DNA from: Blastocatellia bacterium AA13
Lineage (GTDB): Bacteria > Acidobacteriota > Blastocatellia > UBA7656
Assembly (NCBI GenBank): GCA_003222245.1
Contig: QHVH01000010.1
Coordinates: 62,001-126,000 of the forward strand
Reading direction: 5' to 3'
Length of the DNA: 64,000 nt
Positions within the stretch are counted from its first letter, which is position 1. Each line of letters starts with the position of its first letter. The notes below the pieces were generated by a model. It was not told the origin of the DNA. It made no database searches and saw only the letters and a program-made list of their open reading frames with translations. Made by a program: the position numbers and the translations under genes. This document shows, piece by piece, positions 33,934-41,706 of the stretch.

Positions 33934-35640
33934 TTGCCTGAGCTGAAACTCGAAAACAGCATAGTTGACGATCGCTATCGGGTGCTCCGCTGCCTCAGTC
34001 GCGGCAGCTATAGCGAGATCTTTCTTGCGGAAGATCTGGAACACGCCAACGAACAGGTGATAATCAAGGCTTTGAACACTACGCTTCAGGGCACGCTCGA
34101 CCACGAGTTGGAACAGACGCTGGTTCAGAACTTCCAGAATGAAGCCGTCGCTCTCGACAAAGTTCGTCATCCGCACATCATTCAGCGGCTCGGTCACGGC
34201 ACGGCCGCTGATCTTCATGGCACGGCGTTTCACTATCTCGTGCTCGAGTACATGCAGGGTGGAGATCTGCTGTCTCTGTGCCGCGGCCGGCCTCTCGATT
34301 TGAGCGGCGCTCTCTTTTACTTCAAACAGGTCGCCGAAGGTCTCGCCTTCGCACACAGCCGGCAGGTAATACACCGCGACGTAAAGCCGAATAATTTGCT
34401 GCTGTCTTCGGACCAGCGAACCGTTAAGATCGCCGACTTCGGCGTCGCGAAGATCTCACTGGGCGACGAAGCCGAGATCACGCGGGTTGGAACGAGCGTC
34501 TACTCGCCCCCGGAGCACCACCCGGATAGCACCGATTCGCACGCAAACGAAAAGCTGACGCCGTCGGCGGACATCTATTCGCTTGCGAAGACGATTTATA
34601 CGGCGATGTCGGGAAAAGCCCCTCACCACTTCTCGCGATCCGCAATTACGGCGCTGCCGGAGTCGCTTAGCCGCGCACAGTACGGAGCGCAGTTGCTCGC
34701 GGTACTGGAAAAGGCCACTCGCTCAAACCCCGCCGAGCGGCATCAGCGGATAGAAGATTTTTGGGATGAGATTGCCAGGCTCGGCGCTACTCAGATGCCT
34801 CAACCGTCTACAGATTCCGATCCCGATGCGACGTTGGTCAGGCCGCGAGCTGCATCAATGGGGCCGCTCGTAATTGGACCAGGCGTCGTGAAAGAGATTC
34901 CCGCCGCGAGCTTTGTGGCTCCGGCGGCCGCGGGTCCAATCACCGGAGAAATCCCGCCGAGAAAGGCCCAGATCGTAGTCGAGCTGCCAAGCCGAGCTGA
35001 TGGACATGTGCCCGAGCATACCGGCTTTCCGCGAGAGCCCGCTTCTACGACAGAAGCCGCGGCGATCACGCGACCGGCGCTCGAAGCTCCCGAGAGGACT
35101 TCGAGGCATCCTGAAATCGAAATCGCGATGACCCGCGAAGCCGCTTCCGACGAAGCTTCCGTTTTGCAACAGGCGGTCTCTGTTTCAAGCGAGGACGGCA
35201 AGAAAGGCATCGCTCCGGCGTCGAGTGCGACCAAGGTAATAGCGGCAGGTACGACTCGAGCATTGGTGAACAACCTGAGCCGCGCGAATTGGACAAAAGT
35301 GTTGAGCAGGACCTTTGGCTTGTTGCTGTTGATGGCTTTCGTGGGGCTCACGATTTCGACTTACTATTACTTTGCTGATCCGGATCGCCGACCGCCATGG
35401 TCGGGACTGAGGGTGCTCAGCAGCGCGAATGACGGCTCGATAAATGGCGCGACAAACGTCAACTTGAGGAGTGAGCCGGCAGGCGAGGCGCTTGTATGGC
35501 TGCCGCAGGGAACTCGAGTGCGGGTGCTGGAGACGCGCGGCAACTGGCACCGCATCAGAGTAATTCAATGGTTGGGAGGACAGCCCTCCGGCGCGCCCGA
35601 CGCGGGATGGGTTGATCGGCGTTACGTGAAGCTCGACTGA
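33934..35640 (+). CDS. Serine/threonine protein kinase with TM and SH3b domain
   Basis: 568 residues. Kinase domain at about 12-280: glycine loop CLSRGSYSEIFLAED, Lys in VIIKAL, catalytic loop IHRDVKPNN and KIADFGVAK, and a PSADIYSLA segment. A long low-complexity Pro/Ala linker (290-445) follows, then a transmembrane helix near 452-472 (LLLLMAFVGLTISTYYYFA) and a C-terminal bacterial SH3-type domain (NVNLRSEPAGEALVWLPQG, GWVDRRYVKLD), which would be periplasmic and may sense cell wall. The only reasonable start is a TTG at 33934; a GTG further in would remove part of the N-lobe. Upstream is PP2C, downstream after nine bases an FHA protein. Confidence 0.93.
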   Translation: MPELKLENSIVDDRYRVLRCLSRGSYSEIFLAEDLEHANEQVIIKALNTTLQGTLDHELEQTLVQNFQNEAVALDKVRHPHIIQRLGHGTAADLHGTAFHYLVLEYMQGGDLLSLCRGRPLDLSGALFYFKQVAEGLAFAHSRQVIHRDVKPNNLLLSSDQRTVKIADFGVAKISLGDEAEITRVGTSVYSPPEHHPDSTDSHANEKLTPSADIYSLAKTIYTAMSGKAPHHFSRSAITALPESLSRAQYGAQLLAVLEKATRSNPAERHQRIEDFWDEIARLGATQMPQPSTDSDPDATLVRPRAASMGPLVIGPGVVKEIPAASFVAPAAAGPITGEIPPRKAQIVVELPSRADGHVPEHTGFPREPASTTEAAAITRPALEAPERTSRHPEIEIAMTREAASDEASVLQQAVSVSSEDGKKGIAPASSATKVIAAGTTRALVNNLSRANWTKVLSRTFGLLLLMAFVGLTISTYYYFADPDRRPPWSGLRVLSSANDGSINGATNVNLRSEPAGEALVWLPQGTRVRVLETRGNWHRIRVIQWLGGQPSGAPDAGWVDRRYVKLD

Positions 35641-35649
35641 GAGGTTTAT

Positions 35650-36552
35650 ATGAGCTGGCTTGCGAACTTGAGAAAATGGATCGACGGCGACGACGTGGTT
35701 ACCGGTGAAGGCGACCCAAAACCACGATCAAAGTGGGAGGACTTTCTTGTCGCGGTGGCGAGAGAGGTCGATCAAACTATGCAGCGCGAAATGTTCACGC
35801 CGCCCGGCGGGCCTACATACATTCCGCGAGAGTACATAGTATTTCTCAGCAGCGCGGATGATGCCGACTGGCAAGGCGAGAAACGTGAAGGGTTGGAGCG
35901 AGGCCTTCATCACGTGCTCTCCGAAAGAGCGCGAGAGCTAGTGGGCGACAGAGAGTTTCAGACCAAGACTTTCACCGTCGAGTTGCGCGTCGACGCCGCG
36001 CTCGAAACCGCGCATTTTCGAGTGCAACACGTCTGGGACAGCCAGGCTCAAAAGACGATGGTGCGCGCTCGCAAACCGGCGCCGCCTCCAAGCGAGATAG
36101 CGGCAACGAAACTCGTTGAGCCCGAAAAGATCCTTAATACGATTGAGGCTGATGACGAAGCCACCGTAGTGAGGCCGCGAAAGCCTCAGACGCCGCTCTT
36201 TTCGATATCGGTTCGCCGCAAGCTTCCAGATTCGGAGCCGGCTCCAGCCGTGGCAGGGCCTTCCGCCGAGGCGCGGCCAGCCGAGGTTCGGCCGATCTTC
36301 AAGAACGAGACCACAATTGGAAGAGGCTCCAAGACTATTGATGTAGACCTGAAGCTAGAAGGCGATCTCGAGGTGAGTCGAAAGCATGCGACCCTGATTA
36401 AGCGCGACGACGGCGTGTACACGATCACCTGTCACGGCGCCAACTCGATAGAGATTCAACCGAACCGCGAGGCGCCCACCGGTGAAAGCGCCGACGTCAA
36501 GCCCGGCGAAAAGATCGTGATATCCACATACGAATTGGAAATCGTAGAGTAG
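35650..36552 (+). CDS. FHA-domain protein with FhaA-type N-terminal domain
   Basis: 300 residues. The N-terminal 130 residues match the DUF3662/FhaA N-terminal domain (VAREVDQTMQREMFTPPGG, YIPREYIVFLSSADD), known from mycobacterial FhaA, which works next to PknA/PknB. After a Pro/Glu linker comes an FHA domain at about 218-300 with the phosphothreonine-binding signature TTIGRGS, DLEVSRKHA and ...GANSIEIQ. FHA domains dock on phosphothreonine, so the probable partner is the kinase encoded nine bases upstream. Cytoplasmic; no signal. Confidence 0.92.
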   Translation: MSWLANLRKWIDGDDVVTGEGDPKPRSKWEDFLVAVAREVDQTMQREMFTPPGGPTYIPREYIVFLSSADDADWQGEKREGLERGLHHVLSERARELVGDREFQTKTFTVELRVDAALETAHFRVQHVWDSQAQKTMVRARKPAPPPSEIAATKLVEPEKILNTIEADDEATVVRPRKPQTPLFSISVRRKLPDSEPAPAVAGPSAEARPAEVRPIFKNETTIGRGSKTIDVDLKLEGDLEVSRKHATLIKRDDGVYTITCHGANSIEIQPNREAPTGESADVKPGEKIVISTYELEIVE

Positions 36553-36972
36553 GTGAGAGCAGATTTCGGGCGCCGTGAAAATCTAATTCAAACGACTCCG
36601 AAGATGACCTCAACCCGTGAAATGATGACTTCAACATCTAAGAAGATCATTTCAACAACAGCGAAGATGACTTCAACGGTTGAAAAAATGATCTCAATAT
36701 TTGCCAAGACAAGTTCAGGCAGTGAAAGAAGTCCTTTACCTATCTCGTATGATAGCTGTGAAGATTACGAGCTCCTGAACGAGATCAGTGCCTCGGGCCA
36801 GGCTCTAAATGACGGAGAGCGGGCGTCGGTTGTGCACAAGAATCGGACACAGTATTTCCTCGATGTTCAGCGAATCGGTCGATGCAACCGCAACGGATAT
36901 ATCCGCGTCAAAGAAAAGCGCTCAAACATTTCAGGTGGTTGCCCCAACCGATACGGAGCGCATCAATTTTAG
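36553..36972 (+). CDS. Doubtful ORF carrying heptad repeats
   Basis: A 139-codon open frame opening with GTG directly after the FHA stop codon. Its only feature is six seven-residue repeats at residues 17-58 encoded by the 21-bp repeat tract; the rest matches nothing I know and there is no ribosome site beyond AGAG in the FHA stop context. It may be a decayed or very young gene, or just a frame kept open by a repeat whose length is a multiple of three. Confidence 0.25.
   Translation: MRADFGRRENLIQTTPKMTSTREMMTSTSKKIISTTAKMTSTVEKMISIFAKTSSGSERSPLPISYDSCEDYELLNEISASGQALNDGERASVVHKNRTQYFLDVQRIGRCNRNGYIRVKEKRSNISGGCPNRYGAHQF
36601..36726 (+). repeat. Six degenerate 21-bp tandem repeats
   Basis: Six units of exactly 21 bases with no indels, consensus AAGATGACTTCAAC plus seven variable bases. 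In the open frame they encode KMTSTRE, MMTSTSK, KIISTTA, KMTSTVE, KMISIFA and KTSSGSE. The substitutions are spread over all codon positions, so selection for a peptide is not obvious, but the strict phase is. Confidence 0.85.
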
Positions 36973-36992
36973 GCAGGGAGAACCGAATAGTA

Positions 36993-37634
36993 ATGAGTCA
37001 TTCTAAGCGTGTTGTGTTTTCAGGCGCCCAATTCTGTTCTAATCGCTATCGACGTTTCACACTTCTTCCCATCCTTATATCTATCGCATGCATTCAACCG
37101 GTTCTTGCGGAAAAACCCGCTGTTGCGGAGAAATCGGCCTCCCGAGCTTCCAATATCCGGATCAAGAACTTCGGGATGATGGATGACCACTTCTATCGCG
37201 GCGCGCAGCCAAGACGTGAGGAGTACCAGGATCTGGCGGCCGCGGGAGTCAAAACGGTTATTGATCTGCGCGATGATCCTGAGAGATGGGCGAAATCGGC
37301 CGCGGAAGAGTCCGGCTTGCATTATGTGAACATTCCAATGAGCGACTCTCATCGCCCGGCCGAGGAGCAGATATCACAGTTTTTTCAAACCATCGGCGCC
37401 GCTGCTAATCAACCATTTTATGTCCACTGTCTTGGAGGCCGTCATCGCACGGGAGTGATGGGCGCCCTCTATAGAATGAAGCTTGGAGGTTGGAGCGCCG
37501 ATAAGGCCTACGACGAAATGAAGAAGTATGACTTTTATACGCGATGGGGCCACAGCGATTTGAAGACCTTTGTATTTGACTACTATCACGCAATGCCGAA
37601 GACCGAATCGACAATGGCTATCGCTACTCCGTAG
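36993..37634 (+). CDS. Secreted tyrosine/dual-specificity phosphatase
   Basis: 213 residues from the ATG at 36993; the longer frame to 36882 is not coding-like. Residues 23-39 form a signal peptide (LLPILISIACIQPVLA). The phosphatase domain contains NFGMMDDHFYRGAQP, VKTVIDLRDD and the CX5R active-site loop HCLGGRHRTG near residue 147, all typical of fused DSP-PTPase/phytase-like proteins. Being exported, it would act on periplasmic or external phosphorylated substrates such as inositol phosphates or phosphoproteins. It follows the kinase/FHA operon but is separated by 440 bases. A terminator lies about 70 bases after the stop. Confidence 0.88.
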   Translation: MSHSKRVVFSGAQFCSNRYRRFTLLPILISIACIQPVLAEKPAVAEKSASRASNIRIKNFGMMDDHFYRGAQPRREEYQDLAAAGVKTVIDLRDDPERWAKSAAEESGLHYVNIPMSDSHRPAEEQISQFFQTIGAAANQPFYVHCLGGRHRTGVMGALYRMKLGGWSADKAYDEMKKYDFYTRWGHSDLKTFVFDYYHAMPKTESTMAIATP

Positions 37635-37704
37635 GCCGGTCTTTCTTGTCGCGCTCGGCGCTCGGGATGTAGCAGGTTCCGAGCCCGATGCGCACAACAG
37701 AAAC

Positions 37705-37749
37705 GCGAGCACAGGCTGATGTTAACGCCTTGCTCGCATTTTGTTTTTT
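37705..37749 (+). terminator. Intrinsic terminator after phosphatase gene
   Basis: GCGAGCACAGGC pairs with GCCTTGCTCGC with one bulged base and a loop of about ten bases, followed by ATTTTGTTTTTT. Good stem, T-rich tail, right orientation and distance for the gene that ends at 37634. Confidence 0.75.
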
Positions 37750-38299
37750 GGGGGCTCACCCGCCCGCGCTGAGCTTTCCGCGAGAGTCAAAAGCTCACGA
37801 ACAGCCTGGTCGTTCCTTTCGCCTGCACGAATCCATACCTCTCTAACTCGGCGATCGCCGCCCGCTCGATCATTCGTTTGAATAAGACCCACCGACTGAG
37901 GGTAAGCAGCGTTTGGGCGATCCAACCCTGACAGAGTTGCGGCCTTCTTGATTTCAGATTAGATCCGCCTCCGATTTCGCGATGACCGTCATGACAACAC
38001 CGTTGGTGTTGGCACTCGCCGTTACATAACCCTGGGTAGGCTTCGCCAACCCAGGGCTTTGCGATGCAACCCCCTTGGGGTTGTCGTAGAAAATGCTCAG
38101 ACGGCCGAGCTCAAATTCAAGCTACGGCCACCGGTACACACGCGAAATCTGACCGGCGCCCACCGTGTGCAATTCGCACCCGATCTCATGTAAAATGGCG
38201 CGGCTTCCGGCAGTCCTGTTCTCTTGCACAACATCGTTAGAGTTCTTGCGGGCTTTGTTTAGCTCGCGGAACGGGTATCAAAAGAAAGGCCAAAACTCG
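37750..38299. other. Intergenic region with REP-like element
   Basis: About 550 bases between the terminator and the metallo-hydrolase start. Apart from the palindromic element at 37995-38083 I see no gene; short open frames lack ribosome sites and codon character. Confidence 0.5.
37995..38083. repeat. Dispersed palindromic (REP-like) element, copy 2
   Basis: CAACACCGTTGGTGTTG at the left, ACCCTGGGTAG pairing with CCAACCCAGGGCT in the middle, and GCAACCCCCTTGGGGTTG at the right: same order and spacing as the copy at 27987-28081. The compensated changes within palindromes (CCCC/GGGG versus CACC/GGTG) suggest that the stem structure is what is maintained. Confidence 0.75.
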
Positions 38300-39352
38300 A
38301 TGCGAACGAGAATACTACTTGCGGCGCTGCTTCTCTTATTCGGTTCGACGACCACTCTCTTTTCGGGACAAGCAAAAGCAAAGCGTACGCTGGATATATA
38401 CTTCATCGACACCGAAGGCGGCGCCGCGACGTTGATCGTTACTCCGGCAATGGAATCTATTCTGATCGACGCGGGCTTCGTCGGCTTCGAAGGCCGCGAC
38501 GCAAAGCGCATTGAAAAAGCGATGCAGCAGGCTGGAGTCACGGCCATAGACCATATAGTTGCGAGCCACTATCACGCGGATCACTACGGCGGGATACCGG
38601 AGCTCGCGCGGCTCGTTCCCATCAAGCACTTCTACGATCACGGCAAGATGACCTCGCTGGCCGACGACAAACAATTCGCCGAGCGATATGCCGCTTATCA
38701 GGAAGCCGCTCATGGCCGGACTACCGCACTGAAGCCCGGCGACACGATTCCGCTGAAGCCGTTAACGGACGGACCGGCGATCAGAATGGTCTGTGTTTCC
38801 TCGAATCGCGAGGTCATTGGCGGAGGCAAGGCGGCGGCGAATGCCGAGTGTTCCGCGGCAATCACAAAGCCGGAAGATCCGTCGGACAACGCCCGAAGTG
38901 TGGGACTCCTGCTGCAATTCGGAGCATTTGAATTCCTCAATCTTGGAGACCTCACCTGGAACATAGCTCAACGGCTCGTCTGCCCTATTAATAACCTCGG
39001 CCGCATTGATCTGTATCAATCGGCGCATCACGGCAATAACACCAGCAACGATCCGGTGTTGCTTCACAGCATTCGTCCTACGGCGGCGGTCATGAACAAT
39101 GGTCCGAAGAAAGGCGGCAGCGTCGACGCCATCAAATGGATAAGGGAGACTTCCTCGGTCAAGGCCCTGTATCAACTCCATCGAAATGTGGACGCGAAAC
39201 CGGAGCAGAACGCGCCTGCTGAATTCATTGCCAATTTGGAGGAACAGCCCGACGAAGCTTATATGATCGTTGCCTCGGTCGATCCCGCGAAGAAGGCTTT
39301 TACGATTACGAACGGACGAACCAAGGTGACGAAGAGTTATTCATTGCAATGA
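38300..39352 (+). CDS. Secreted metallo-beta-lactamase-fold hydrolase
   Basis: 350 residues from the ATG at 38300, which begins a signal peptide (LLAALLLLFGSTTTLFSGQA). The MBL-fold core follows: SILIDAGF, the metal motif SHYHADHYGG near residue 91, FLNLGDLTW and QSAHHGNNTSND, arranged as in ComEC-type/extracellular MBL proteins. Substrate unknown; proteins of this group include phosphodiesterase/nuclease-like hydrolases, but the assignment stops at the fold. A cysteine in ANAECSAAI and another in LVCPINN may pair. The next gene is convergent, with a large hairpin between. Confidence 0.85.
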   Translation: MRTRILLAALLLLFGSTTTLFSGQAKAKRTLDIYFIDTEGGAATLIVTPAMESILIDAGFVGFEGRDAKRIEKAMQQAGVTAIDHIVASHYHADHYGGIPELARLVPIKHFYDHGKMTSLADDKQFAERYAAYQEAAHGRTTALKPGDTIPLKPLTDGPAIRMVCVSSNREVIGGGKAAANAECSAAITKPEDPSDNARSVGLLLQFGAFEFLNLGDLTWNIAQRLVCPINNLGRIDLYQSAHHGNNTSNDPVLLHSIRPTAAVMNNGPKKGGSVDAIKWIRETSSVKALYQLHRNVDAKPEQNAPAEFIANLEEQPDEAYMIVASVDPAKKAFTITNGRTKVTKSYSLQ

Positions 39353-39370
39353 GAAGAGTCGGCGGCCGGT

Positions 39371-39410
39371 AGCTTTGAGCGCTCAGGTTTCAGCGCTCAG
39401 CTTTCAGCCG
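39371..39410. repeat. Short quasi-tandem repeats
   Basis: Variants of AGCGCTCAG and CTTTCAG follow one another after the metallo-hydrolase stop (GAGCGCTCAGGTTTCAGCGC..TCAGCTTTCAGC). Similar tracts occur at 39635-39660, 50100-50122, 51208-51270 and 54241-54278. Confidence 0.6.
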
Positions 39411-39491
39411 TAATCGGGAGATTTGTTCACCGGGAATCTGTCGGTCGGGCGCACAGATTGAGCAGGGCGGTTCAACACTCAATAAATTAAA

Positions 39492-39583
39492 GGTAGGGAA
39501 GGGAGCAGCCCTCCCGCCCTCCTCGGTTTGATTTTCGAGAGAGTCAAAAGCTCGGCGGGAATAAGCTCCCTTCCCTTCTTACC
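39492..39583. repeat. Large imperfect inverted repeat
   Basis: GGTAGGGAAGGGAGC..CCCGCC on the left pairs with GGCGGG..GCTCCCTTCCCTTCTTACC on the right around a loop of about 35 bases. It lies between convergent genes, so it could act as a bidirectional terminator or be a small non-autonomous element. Its inner part (CGAGAGAGTCAAAAGCTC) resembles CGAGAGTCAAAAGCTC at 37780-37795. Confidence 0.65.
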
Positions 39584-39670
39584 AATCGCTCAAGGTTGAC
39601 GCTAATTAAGAGCTAATAATTGCGGCTCGCCAAAAGCTGGCCGCTGAAAGCTAACTGCTAATCACTTCTC

Positions 39671-41689
39671 TCAACTTCTAAGCGCATCGATGCACTTCCA
39701 GGTTGGTCGATACATAAGCGTCAGGTACTCTGCCTGAAGGTCCGGTAGATCGCTGCTTAGAGGATTGGTTTTCCAACTGCCGTCCGGCAACTGGCTGTCG
39801 ATCAGCCTCCACACAATAGCGCCGAAGCGAGGATCATTCTCATAACTCAAGCCCAAACCTCTGTAAACCGCAAAGACGATATCGGCGAGGACCTCGTAAT
39901 CCGTCTCGTCGCATCCCGTGTCTTCCATCCGCTCAGAAAGCCTCCGCCAATTGAGAATGAGTCGAGAGGCGCCCGCATGCTTGCCGGGCTTGAGAGTGTT
40001 GAAACAGCTCATGCTCTCCGCGAGCCGGCAAATAATTTCCCTGAGGCTTGCGGCGTAGGTCTGCTTGAACGGAATCTTCTCGAATGTGTTAAGGCTGCGC
40101 TGATAGAACGCGGGAAGATTGATTTCAAGTCTCGCCTGGGCCGCGTATCTCATGTTCAGCGCCTGCTGGTTCCAATCGGTCCAGGCCTTTCGCGAATCGA
40201 GCCGCTTGCCCTGTGCGAGCCGCCCCTCGATAGGGTTGTCGACACCCAGATTAATGTCCCGCTCTTTTGTTCGCAGCCGCGCGGCTATTGAGCGGCCGGC
40301 GCGTCGAACGCGATTTTGAACTTCGCCGGATAAGAACGGCACAAGCGGCTTGATTCGAAACAGGAGCTTGAACTCCGCAAAAAATTCGCTGAAAGACGCG
40401 GCTTCCGCCAGTCGAGCCTCGAGATTTCGGATCACGGCTTCGGCTATATGGCTCCGCACCGGTTCCAGGTATGGATTGTTTGAAATGTATGAACTCGAGC
40501 TTGTTCGCAAGCCCGCCATCATCGACAGCAACTCCGTTTCATACCTGCCCGGTTCGTCTTCAATCCCTTCGCCGACGGTCACGATGCGGCTTGCAAACCT
40601 GATGAGGTGATTGAAACCTTTTAGCACCGACGCATTGATGTCCCGCGCTGTCACCCGGCGCGCTTCGCGCATCGGATGATCGGGAAAGAGCGGTGAGTCT
40701 GGCAGGCCGTCGAGAAACGCGCGCGCCTCCCGATTCGGAATGGTCTTGAAGGCGCCCGCGTGATTCGCTCCCTTTATCAGCGTTCGAACTCCGGCTCGAT
40801 ATTCAAAGCTCGCAGGCGAGAACAACCCATTCGACGGCCGAGACCGGACAATCTTCATTATGCGATCGTATTCCGCGGAGCCCGCGAAACCGCGACCGGC
40901 GGTATATGGATGCAACTGCTCGTCACGCGGTTTCGGGCCGTAGTCTTCCTCAAAGCGAAGGTGCTTCGACGAGAGCAGTCGATTCAGCTTCTCATCGATC
41001 GAATCCTGATAATCGCTCATTTCATAGGAAGCGCCGCCTTCGAGGTTCGCGGCGTCCATGTTGGCCGCGCGATTCAGCTCCGCCCAAAAGGCATGCGCCA
41101 GGCTTTGTGCGACCGTCACCTTGTCACTGCTCGCATCGATTGAGTCAAGATGGCGCTTTGTCGTACTCGCGGTTATTTCGCCGTCACGTATCTTTTCGAG
41201 CCCCGCCGCAAGGAGCGCGGAGAGCTCCCCGGTCACGCGCGATTTACATCCGTCGAAATAGAATCCGCGGCATGCCAACGGCCGACCCGGCCAGACGCTG
41301 CAAATTAGCCGAGGAGCACCGTCCGTGTCCAGAATGTACTTTAGAAAAATGCATGCGCTGGATGATCTGCTGTCGCGCCGCCGAAGGTATGTCACGATGC
41401 TCGAATCGGGATCATCGATCCAGGGCCGCCTCATCTCATCGCTGTCTTCGTCGTCAAAGCGGTCCTGAGTGAAGGTGAGCATAAACTCCGCGGCCGACAT
41501 ATCGAAGAAGGCCGCAAGCCGAAAGATGTCGAAGCTCGCCAGATAAATCGGTCCTTCGGTCGAGCAGCACACGCCGGAAAGGCAATCCCGGCAGACCTCA
41601 CGGTCATCCGCGTACTCCTGTTTTTGCGCGCTGGTTGGATACTTCCGAAATGATCCGAAGTTGATTACCGGGAGCTCTTTGCTGGACAA
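39671..41689 (-). CDS. YkgJ-type cysteine-cluster protein with C-terminal DGSW segment
   Basis: 672 residues from a TTG at 41689, chosen because AAAGGAG lies six bases upstream; this leaves a 17-base gap to the previous gene. Near residues 28-40 CRDCLSGVCC and near 125-145 ICSVWPGRPLACRGFYFDGC together make the YkgJ-type zinc/iron-chelating cysteine cluster. The next 450 residues are helical and unrecognised. The end has RLIDSQLPDGSWKTNP and YRPTWKCIDALR, the Q-x-DGSW pattern of alpha/alpha-barrel (prenyltransferase/squalene-cyclase-like) repeats. The protein encoded just upstream has the same ending. Function unknown; the paired genes look like one system. Confidence 0.75.
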   Translation of the reverse strand: MSSKELPVINFGSFRKYPTSAQKQEYADDREVCRDCLSGVCCSTEGPIYLASFDIFRLAAFFDMSAAEFMLTFTQDRFDDEDSDEMRRPWIDDPDSSIVTYLRRRDSRSSSACIFLKYILDTDGAPRLICSVWPGRPLACRGFYFDGCKSRVTGELSALLAAGLEKIRDGEITASTTKRHLDSIDASSDKVTVAQSLAHAFWAELNRAANMDAANLEGGASYEMSDYQDSIDEKLNRLLSSKHLRFEEDYGPKPRDEQLHPYTAGRGFAGSAEYDRIMKIVRSRPSNGLFSPASFEYRAGVRTLIKGANHAGAFKTIPNREARAFLDGLPDSPLFPDHPMREARRVTARDINASVLKGFNHLIRFASRIVTVGEGIEDEPGRYETELLSMMAGLRTSSSSYISNNPYLEPVRSHIAEAVIRNLEARLAEAASFSEFFAEFKLLFRIKPLVPFLSGEVQNRVRRAGRSIAARLRTKERDINLGVDNPIEGRLAQGKRLDSRKAWTDWNQQALNMRYAAQARLEINLPAFYQRSLNTFEKIPFKQTYAASLREIICRLAESMSCFNTLKPGKHAGASRLILNWRRLSERMEDTGCDETDYEVLADIVFAVYRGLGLSYENDPRFGAIVWRLIDSQLPDGSWKTNPLSSDLPDLQAEYLTLMYRPTWKCIDALRS

Positions 41690-41706
41690 ACAATTCTCCT
41701 TTGTCG

